From the NCBI GenBank assembly GCA_004026145.2, contig CP034988.1, positions 10,731,168-10,795,167 of the forward strand: a stretch of DNA of 64,000 nt, read 5' to 3'. The translations under genes were made by a program, and so were the position numbers. The notes under the pieces were generated by a model. It was not told the origin of the DNA and searched no databases. It saw nothing but the letters and a program-made list of their open reading frames with translations. Position 1 is the stretch's first letter. Each line of letters opens with the position of its first letter. Source of the DNA: Takifugu bimaculatus (Eukaryota > Chordata > Actinopteri > Tetraodontiformes > Tetraodontidae). Below are positions 56,701 to 64,000 of this stretch, in pieces.

Positions 56701-59011
56701 GTTTAACAAGAGGAATACTGTTGCAAATATCTGTAAAAGGTAAAGCTGGAAGGAGAACCTGTGGTTGTTAGCTGTCAGCTAAAGCTAAGGCAAATCATGA
56801 TAAGCTAATGCCGAGTAGGCTTTATTTAGCAGGAAAAATGGTGTGATTGTGTCTTACGTTAGGAAGAAGTCAGCTTTGCTTTTGGAGTTGCTGATAAACT
56901 GGAGGTAGCAGTTTTCAGAACACAAGGACTGGCGATAATCCTGCTGGGTCATTCCCAATGAGCCACGCAGGCTAGCAAACACGGGGCCTGCAAAGGTCTT
57001 CATGGTAAAATCCTGCACAGAAACACGGCATCAGGAAATATCCTGCCGCCAGGCTTGGAATTCAACAACACATGCACGTACCTCATGAGTCTGAGTGACC
57101 TCTGACCTGTAATCGTCATCGGAGAGTTCAGTCTAGACCCCCGAACAGAAAGATGATGTTAGAGACGATGAAGGAAGGAACGCCATTCTGAAACCTGTTC
57201 TAGGCACAACAGAAGACTGGGAGCATGAGCTCATGTCTGTCTGGATGCTCTCCTGGTCAACAGGTTCTGGAACCATCTGATCTGAGATCGGCGGAAGCTT
57301 TGAGTCCGAAGAAAACCCGTCCTCAACACTCATAGACGAACCCAACCTGAGTTAAGGACTATGGAGAGAACCCTGAGAAGAAGTTGGCGTCAGAGCAAAC
57401 AATTCACAGAGAAGCTTAGATGACCAGGAAACACTCAAACCAACCAGGCGGAGCTTCCAGCCACTGTTGTGTTGCCATGGAGACAGCAGAGCGAGCGTTG
57501 CTGAGTCAGCTCATTTCCTTTGGCTGGAGTGAACCAGCAGTAACAGCAGGTCCGGCGGGTTGGTCACTCTGGTCTGGAGGGATTCAAGCTAACATGCATG
57601 CAGGACTCTCTACTACCAGATTACCCACACCCATGTATGATCCACATGTTCATGATCTACACATGATCTATATATGAACTATACATGATCTATATATGAC
57701 ATATACATGACCTGTTATAATGCCTGTTACAGCTGCTATGCCTGTTATAGCAGCTTTTCTTCTCATAACCGCTATGCCGGTTGTAGCTGCTACGCCTGTT
57801 ACAGCTGCTATGCCTGTTATAGCAGCTACGCCTGTTACAGCTGCTACGCCTGTTATAGCAGCTACGCCTGTTACAGCTGCTACAGCAGCTTTTCTTCTCA
57901 TAACCGCTACGCCGGTTGTAGCTGCTACGCCTGTTACAGCTGCTACGCCTGTTATAGCAGCTACACCTGTTACAGCAGCTATGCCTGTTACAGCTGCTAC
58001 GCCTGTTATAGCAGCTATGCCTGTTACAGCAGCTATGCCTGTTACAGCTGCTACGCCTGTTACAGCAGCTACGCCTGTTACAGCAGCTATGCCTGTTACA
58101 GCTGCTACGCCTGTTATAGCAGCTATGCCTGTTACAGCTGCTACGCCTGTTACAGCAGCTACGCCTGTTACAGCTGCTATGCCTGTTACAGCTGCTACGC
58201 CTGTTATAGCCACTACGCCTGTTACAGCTGCTACGCCTGTTACAGCTGCTACGCCTGTTACAGCTGCTACGCCTGTTACAGCAGCTACGCCTGTTACAGC
58301 AGCTACGCCTGTTACAGCCACTACGCCTGTTATAGCAGCTTTCCTTCTCATAACCGCTACGCCTGTTATAGCCACTACGCCTGTTATAGCAGCTACGCCT
58401 GTTACAGCCACTACGCCTGTTATAGCAGCTTTCCTTCTCATAACCGCTACGCCTGTTATAGCCACTACGCCTGTTATAACAGCTACGCCTGTTACAGCAG
58501 CTACGCCTGTTACAGCCACTACGCCTGTTATAGCAGCTTTCCTTCTCATAACCGCTACGCCTGTTATAGCCACTATGCCTGTTATAGCCACTACGCTTGT
58601 TATAGCTGCTACGCCTGTCTCAGTTTGTCCATAAATGTTTTCTTCAAGTCTCACTGCAGTTCCATGAGCTTGGTCTCAATAATAGTGACTATAGCTCATG
58701 TAATAACATGTAATAACAACTATTGCGATGAGTCTGACAGTGGAGCCACAGAACCTGTCCACCAGTCCACAAATGTCTGTTCAACATGCTAAACATGCTG
58801 TACTTACTGGAGCGTCCTGATCGGGGGGGTTCTGGGCGGCTGTGGCCAGTCCTTCCTTCATCATGCTGGTCAGTGGGTAGAATTCATGCTGCTGGTCAAT
58901 CTCAAACAAGCCCAGAAGCTTCCACTTCTGCCTTAAACCGGCCCAGTTCCTCCTCTTCTTTGAGCCAGCCTGCTGACGGGGAGCAAACCTTCCCTCTGCA
59001 CACCCCGACAT
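53799..59011 (-). CDS. pip5kl1: PIP5K-like protein 1 (phosphatidylinositol phosphate kinase family)
   Basis: Nine minus-strand exons: 59011-58808, 57132-57082, 57012-56858, 56198-56074, 55978-55944, 55862-55807, 55582-55470, 54633-54471 and 54207-53799 (436 aa; human about 394). The kinase core aligns throughout: YLQFISNSKSKADFF, RFFLKTQ, SVFYPDDRIS, RYDIKGCEVSRW, LKDLNFEG, LNVLDYSFL, HVIDGPEQRYFMGIIDI and the C-terminal LRHPGRSFSTVSP. Human PIP5KL1 is reported to have little kinase activity of its own and to bind and regulate PIP5Ks; the same role is inferred here. The last exon has an extra low-complexity stretch (GPGPGPG) before the conserved AQNRRLLPD. Intron 1 contains an 18-bp minisatellite and intron 7 a CAGACAGGACA minisatellite that ends at the acceptor. 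Frames are clean. Confidence 0.93.
54634..55395. repeat. ACAGACAGGACAC minisatellite ending at a pip5kl1 acceptor
   Basis: About 740 bp of ACACAGACAGGACACGGATA-type units in higher-order arrangement with GGGATAGACAGGCGACAC variants. On the minus strand it is CCTGTCTGTGT, pyrimidine-rich, and its last unit reads CCTGCCTGTGCAG, the splice acceptor of the exon starting at 54633. Minus frames of 150-350 codons rich in Cys, Leu, Ser and Val run through it and are spurious. Confidence 0.93.
55736..55782. repeat. Perfect 19-bp foldback in pip5kl1 intron
   Basis: TGACATTTACAGCGAGGAC (55736-55754) and its exact reverse complement (55764-55782), with a 9-nt loop. About 25 bp from the donor of the exon ending at 55807. 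Confidence 0.92.
56480..56585 (-). mobile_element. Small L2-like 3' fragment in pip5kl1 intron
   Basis: TTTAACAGGAAGAAACCTTTCCCAGGACCAGGCTGATATATGGG resembles the AGGAAGAAACCTTGAGCAGG segment of the other copies but is more diverged, as in a related subfamily. Edges are uncertain. Confidence 0.5.
57705..58625. repeat. 18-bp minisatellite open in several frames on both strands
   Basis: About fifty units of TGCTACGCCTGTTACAGC with C/T, TATAGC and GCCAC variants. A longer segment containing TTTCTTCTCATAACCGC recurs five times (about 57760, 57890, 58340, 58430, 58540). Frames of 361 and 304 codons (plus) and 328 codons (minus) stay open across it. It lies in pip5kl1 intron 1 and no homology supports coding. 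Confidence 0.95.
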
Positions 59012-60140
59012 CTCTGTCTGGAGCCGCCAACAACAGCACTGGGAACACTGGTGGGGTGGGACAAGCCCCAACACAAGCCAGTGTTAGACCAGAGAGGCAT
59101 GTGCCAGGCACAAAAGACAGCTGACCATCAGCTGGGTAACCATGGAGACCAGCACAAAAGAAGCTCCAGGGGCCACGTTAGGCTGAGCTGCACGGAGCTG
59201 CTCTAAAACAATAGAACGCAGCCTTTAGAACCACTCCTGGAGATGTCTTGAGTGGGCATTGTCCTCATTCATCAAAGATGGTCATAACTCCAGGTTCTGT
59301 TTCCACCTTATCTTCTCCGCTTTCTTCCTCCTCATCAGTCTCATCCTGATCCACATCTCCATTGTTCTCTGTGACCTGATGAACTCTGGGACCAAACAGG
59401 CCCTGATATAATCAGGGACACGCCCCCCCAGGTCAGGTGACCTCAGTATTGTGCAACACACCCTGTTCAACAAACATCCTGGAGAACAGGAACCCACAGT
59501 GGTGAAGGGCCAATAAACCAGCCCAACTGGCCCTGCACCAGTTCCAGCCGTATGTACACATATTTGAGACTAGTAAAGTTGAGAACGCATGAGTGGAGCT
59601 GCAGAACACAGCCAACATACAGCACTAGGTGGCCGAGGACGGTCTTCCCCTCCACCCTCTACGTCCTGAGGAACAAACACAACTGACACTTGTGAGGGTC
59701 ATGGATGAGTTTATTTAAAGGTGTTGCAGATTCTGGTCTTCACAGAAACAACAACATAGACTGTCAGAAAGACCATAAAGCATCTCATCGGTTCCATTTT
59801 CAGCTCTACTGAATGATGATGATTGAAACTCGGCTTAACAGCTCTATAGGCTCAGCTGGATCATTCACATCCATGGGATGTTCCAGCACCATGAGACCGT
59901 AACCGGTGCCGAGGTTCCTGCATCGGGACATACAGATTAAAGCTCGGAGCGCTGGTCCTCAGATCAGACGTGAAAACATCTGTGGAGGACAATGAAGAAG
60001 CTCTAAAAATACTTCAATAGATGTCAGAGGTCATGTTGGACTGAACTAAAGTACAAGCCTGTGGCCTAAATCTGTATAAAATCTGTCGCCATTACAATTG
60101 GGGGAGGAGAACTGGTGCGGAGGTGTGGGATCGCTGCTCT
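59012..60140. other. pip5kl1 upstream region and dpm2 3' UTR
   Basis: No coding exon was recognised. The pip5kl1 5' region lies just above 59011. The dpm2 3' UTR is to the right, with a minus-strand AATAAA (TTTATT at 59710-59715) 430 bp past the dpm2 stop. Open frames near 59280-59650 have no homology I know. Confidence 0.45.
59710..59715 (-). terminator. Poly(A) signal of dpm2
   Basis: AATAAA on the minus strand, followed by CATCCATGACCCTC; suitably placed for a dpm2 3' end. Confidence 0.6.
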
Positions 60141-61398
60141 TCAGTCCACCTTCTTTGGGCTTCGGTTCTTCCACATGACTGCTGTTATAAAGGTCCCTGT
60201 GTGGTGAAGGTCACATCTGCTTAGGATCAGTCATCACATAATCCGTGTTTTCATGTCTCAGTGATACTGACCCACGAACAAGAGCAGCGCCAGGGCTGCT
60301 ACTCCAGGCAGGATGACCGAGTATTCCCGAGGAAGGAAGTATTTGTTCAGGACGTGGTCCCCGTCAACGAACGGCTAACAAGACACAAAAGCATCCCGGT
60401 ATAAACCGGCTGTGTTGAGACACTTCCTGTTTCTGGGTCATCACCTTTAAAATGTGCAATGTTGCTTAAAAGAGGTAAGATGGACACCGATGATGTTGGC
60501 CCATTTTAGGACTTAAAGAAGCACTCACCAGGACGACAACCCACACAGAGTAGTAGGCGAACAACAGCAGGCTGAAGGCCACAAGACCGAAGCCGACCGC
60601 CTGATCTGCTGCTGTGGCCTGAAAACAAACAGACACTTGAGCGGAGACGGGACGAGTCTGGCCCCAGTAGAGCTCCAGACAACATCAGAAGGATCAGAAC
60701 TCCCAAGAACACGTGGGGGCCTCAGACGGCCCACAGACAGAAGCTGTTCGACATCCACAGGTGTCCTTCTGTCAACACTAGTCACCCACAGCGGCCCTGG
60801 AACAGTCTGGTTAATCCTTTTGATGCTAAAGGTAAGAAGAAGCTCTTTTTCGTCATTATAAAATAGTACAACTACATTTCGAGGGCAGATGAGGCTCGGA
60901 CCTGATTATCCGAGCGGACCGGACCGCAAGCTAACTGGTAACTACCGCAGAAAGGTCTGCTGGAACTGGGGATCGAACCCACGACCTGCTAGCTGTGAGG
61001 CACAGGTGTTCCTAAATGCCAGTAAACAACATAATTGTCTGCACCTATTTATCCGTGTAGAAATTCCTATTCCGACTTTGAGTTGGCTGTAAACTAACAC
61101 AGCACTTCACTTCACTAAACATAATAAGTCCCCCGTTAAGAAACGTAAATGGATTTTATCCATCTGAGACTCAAGTTTGTTCACAAAACAAACAGGTGCA
61201 TTTAGCTGAGAGTCCACCGATCCACCGCCTTTATTAGACGCGTTTAGCTGCAGGTAACGTTAAAACTCATTTTTAGTGTCAGTACACACTGACAAGCAAA
61301 CGTCTTCTTTTACATATAGTGAAATAAAAATCAATTACAGCTTTAAAACATTAGATTTCATAAATAGTATTAATCAATCAACTGAAAAGTGTTACCAT
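60141..61398 (-). CDS. dpm2: Dolichol-phosphate mannosyltransferase subunit 2
   Basis: Four minus-strand exons: 61398-61396, 60618-60529, 60374-60272 and 60196-60141, giving 83 aa (human 84). Exon 1 contributes only the ATG, directly followed by a GTAAC donor. The text AADQAVGFGLVAFSLL, VLPFVDGDHVL and NKYFLPREY matches DPM2, a two-pass ER membrane protein that stabilises the catalytic DPM1 with DPM3 and supports synthesis of dolichol-phosphate-mannose for N-glycans, GPI and O-mannose. Two hydrophobic segments are visible (about residues 8-31 and 49-69) with a basic tail KNRSPKK. The order pip5kl1-dpm2-naif1 on one strand resembles the cluster of these genes on human 9q34. Confidence 0.93.
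60940..61015 (-). repeat. tRNA-derived SINE-like fragment in dpm2 intron 1
   Basis: The minus strand reads TGAGGCACAG reversed as GTGCCTCACAGCTAGCAGGT followed by GGGTTCGATCCCC, a B-box-like word. No complete cloverleaf, A-box or 3' tail was found, so it is not a tRNA gene. Confidence 0.4.
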
Positions 61399-62348
61399 TT
61401 CCTCCTCAGCTGCTTCTTCTTCGTCAAAAACTCGTTTATTTGGTTACATGCGGGCCTCTGCTGCCCCCTGTTGGTCAACACGCAGGAGTAAAATCAGATT
61501 CACGTCAACTGTTTATGATGAGAAACACAATAATTATTGTAAAATTAGAGGACAAACGTGTGTGTATGTGTGTGTGTGTGTGTGTGTGTAGACCTTCACT
61601 ACACTTCAGGAACACTGTAATTCACTGATTATTGTTTCTGTGTGTATTGTTTCTATTGTACTTATTATCAGTTATAAGTATACAGTAATGTTATCCGTAA
61701 GTGTGACAGAGTTTGACTCCTGCAGACCAGGAACACCCACCAGAGCTGCATGGTTGGAGATGTTCTGACCCAGCTATCCAGCCGTCACACTTTGGTTCCG
61801 GTCCATTGTTCCTGCTTCTGTAACATCAACTGAGAGGACAGCTAATTGTTTAATTCTGTAGTTGCAGAATTAAATTAAGCTGCAACAACAGGTCATTTGT
61901 GGCCTCAGATATCAGAATCCCTCAATATCTTTCGGATTTTACCTGCTGAGCTTTGTTTTTGCTCCTTTTTTTTCAAAGCTGAGTTGTTCCATTTGTTTGG
62001 ACATTAGATCATTGAATTGGACCATTTTACACACAAACAAGTACAGCCTCTGAACATTAGCTTCAAACACAGCCCCTTCGGGCTGGCTGGCAGAGCCCAG
62101 GATCCGCAGGAAGGGTAGTTGGTCGTTTGGAAAGTTTTATTCCATTTTGAAGACATGTTGCACGCTACTCTTTAAAGGGAGAACTGGCCAGTGTGTCTAA
62201 AAATCATATCATACTTTCAATATCAAACAGGATTTCAGTATCAACAAATTTTCAATGAAACATCATTACAAGTTTGTTCCAGCGGTCCTCAAGGTGACCT
62301 TAAACAAACACACTATGAGTCCTGTGTCTGAGGACGAGCGCGTGCACG

Positions 62349-62386
<38 letters not shown>

Positions 62387-62432
62387 CACACACGCGCACA
62401 CACACACGCGCACACGCGCACACACAGCGAGT
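61399..62432. other. dpm2 upstream region and naif1 3' UTR
   Basis: dpm2 promoter side, then a (TG)n tract at 61559-61589 and the naif1 3' UTR on the minus strand, which begins with a long CA/CG dinucleotide array (62340-62426) only seven bases past the stop. A minus-strand AATAAA (TTTATT about 62134) could end naif1. Nothing else recognised. Confidence 0.45.
62340..62426. repeat. (CA)n/(CG)n array at the start of the naif1 3' UTR
   Basis: Alternating purine-pyrimidine CA with CG interruptions for nearly 90 bp (GTGTGCGC on the transcript), a potential Z-DNA former. Confidence 0.93.
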
Positions 62433-64000
62433 CTACTGTGCATCTTGCATGCTCTGTGCCTCAAGCGGGGGTGTTTGGGGTCTGTTCTGCTCCTCTAGGG
62501 ATGTTCTGTCCACCACCGCCGCTGCTGCTGAGGTGCTGCCGTTTGCTGTCTCTGTCCTACCCTGCAGGGACTTGCGAAGCTCTTTCAGAGCAGGTCTCAG
62601 CATCTGAACTAATGCTAAGAGGGCAGCCTGGGTACCCTCCAGGGCCTGGGCTTGTCTTTCCTGGGCCAGGGCCTGGGCCTCCTGGGAGCGTCGCATCATC
62701 TGCAGCAGTTCATTCTGACTCTCCAGGTGCTGAGCGATCTGTCGGATGTGGACGTTGGTGACTCTCTGCTCCTGCAGCAGACGGGCCGAGTTCAGAGCGA
62801 TGCGGCTTTTCAGTTCCTGAGGTTTGCCCTGACTGGGAGGCTGGGAGGGTGAGGTCGAGGCTGCTGGAGCCAACATCTCTACCGGAGCCTCCACAGCTGC
62901 CACCACCGTGGGGGCTGAGTCGCCGATGATGGTGGTGCAATACTCCACCACGCCTCCGTCCTCCAGGGAGTGATACGCTGCTTCTGCTGCAATAGGAGAG
63001 AGAGAAAGAATATTTGCAAGTTTTCTTTCAAAACATTTAAATTAGACACTAAGCTGTTCAGGTAAAACACATTTTCTTGTGTTCTAGTGAAAAATCTGTT
63101 GATTGAATCCATGTGAAAATGGAGCCGTAAGAGGGGAGCAACAGTGGGGCCAGTCTGTACCTTACAATCCACCAGTAACAGCTCCATTCATGTAAGACAT
63201 CCAGGCATTCATCGTTGTACTACATTACACAGAGGAGAAAACCCCTCTCCTGGTTATTGACCAATGAGTTCACGGCCCCACATTTACACGGCTCCCCTAG
63301 TGAAAGGTGGAGAAGCTAGACACGAGAAAAGACAACTAGCAAACCAAAATATATGACAAACCCCGCATAGCAAAGAGAGTGTCCTGAAAATCTTTGTCCC
63401 TAAAGAACCTTTCAATAAAGATCCAGAGGTGATGCTTCTGCTGAAGCTTCCTGCTTCACTTGCAGTGACAGAAACACAAATGTCTTCAAGGTTTGAGCAG
63501 GAAGTCCACAGAACACATGTGTTCAATGAAAAGACTCCAGAAGTCCCTCAGAATTCAGCAGGCACCAATGACTTGTGCTCGAGCTGGAACTCCATGTGAG
63601 CCTCCAAGTTTTGCCTGAACTTACTCTCTGCCAGGGAGACGGTAGTGTTGACGGTGACCGGGAGGGTGATTTCAGCATCCGAGTCTCCTGCAGGGAGGCT
63701 GATGATGGTGGCCTCTCCCAGGAGGTTACAGATCCTCTGCTGCATCGCAGTCAGGATGACGGGAACTGGTGCGGAGTCAGCGGACGTGCCCTCTATCGCA
63801 GCCCGGGCCTGGGCCACTTTGCGGCGGACTTCAGTCTTCATGTCAGACCACTTCTTTTTCACCTCAGGCAACTCCCGCGGACAGGTGGTTACAGCGTTCA
63901 CCTTTTTCAGGATGTCCACCCAAGCTTTATTCTTCGCCATGTGAGTGACTCCGGCATTGAAGTGGTTAACTAGTGTGTGCTTTTGTTTCTCTATTTCCTC
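62433..64000 (-). CDS. naif1: Nuclear apoptosis-inducing factor 1 (Myb/SANT-like), 5' end cut
   Basis: Two exons on the minus strand: 64000-63625 (runs off the window) and 62986-62433. The first reads NHFNAGVTHMAKNKAW, CPRELPEVKKKWSD and ILTAMQQRICNLLGEATIISLP, matching NAIF1. The second has EYCTTI, LKSRIALNSARLLQEQRVTN and an alanine/glutamine-rich helix. NAIF1 is known as a nuclear Myb-like DNA-binding protein that partners HARBI1, both domesticated from Harbinger transposons. About 20 N-terminal residues lie outside the window. The splice acceptor is a NAGNAG (GCAGCAG), so codon A-CA (Thr-Glu) or A-AA (Lys) can follow LAE; the first matches human TETTYH. An internal ATG at 63940 is not the true start because the family alignment continues upstream of it. 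Confidence 0.93.

Noticed and set aside
57668..58792. Possible CRISPR-like or protein-repeat array
   Set aside because: Units are contiguous 18-mers without unique spacers, in a vertebrate intron. This is a minisatellite.
60940..61015. tRNA gene
   Set aside because: Only a B-box-like word is present. No A-box, acceptor stem pairing or terminator was found, so I kept it as a SINE-like fragment.
63548..63940. Internal ATG at 63940 as the naif1 start
   Set aside because: The family alignment (NHFNAG) continues upstream of it to the window edge, so the true start is outside.

Overview
This is nuclear DNA from a compact-genome ray-finned fish, probably a percomorph. It holds at least twelve vertebrate-type spliced genes in 64 kb, with canonical GT-AG introns (many only 70-500 bp), L2-type LINE tails ending in (ATTG)n, Tc1 and MITE debris and dense micro- and minisatellites. 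The species cannot be fixed from the sequence. All gene names are recalled homologies from translated exons, not database searches.

Layout, left to right: zer1 (-, first coding exon only), tbc1d13 (+), dqx1 (+, interrupted by a 100-N assembly gap), smyd1 (-), spr (-), slc1a3 (-), nadk2 (+), skp2 (-), sh3glb2 (+), pip5kl1 (-), dpm2 (-) and naif1 (-, cut by the right edge). Exon chains were assembled by hand. Spliced lengths are multiples of three and near family size for tbc1d13 (400 aa), spr (269), slc1a3 (526), nadk2 (421), skp2 (407 or 454), sh3glb2 (406), pip5kl1 (436) and dpm2 (83).

The gene order joins three human neighbourhoods: 9q34 (zer1-tbc1d13; sh3glb2; pip5kl1-dpm2-naif1), 2p13/2p11 (dqx1, smyd1, spr) and 5p13 (slc1a3, nadk2, skp2). 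The genes are ordinary housekeeping or tissue genes covering ubiquitin-ligase receptors, Rab GAP, RNA helicase-like, histone/myosin methyltransferase, tetrahydrobiopterin synthesis, glutamate uptake, mitochondrial NADP, membrane curvature, phosphoinositide, dolichol-mannose and nuclear factor roles. They do not form one pathway.

The most notable observations are: (i) five single-base +1 insertions break the frame of dqx1 (four) and smyd1 (one), all in the interval around the assembly gap, while the other genes are clean; (ii) tandem repeats sit directly on 3' splice sites in four genes, including a 23-bp array in skp2 that repeats an acceptor-like site seven times; (iii) four perfect short foldbacks (arms of 19-33 bp) lie in introns and intergenic DNA; (iv) an 18-bp minisatellite in pip5kl1 is open in several frames on both strands. 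I see no CRISPR, operon, phage or other novel multi-gene system.
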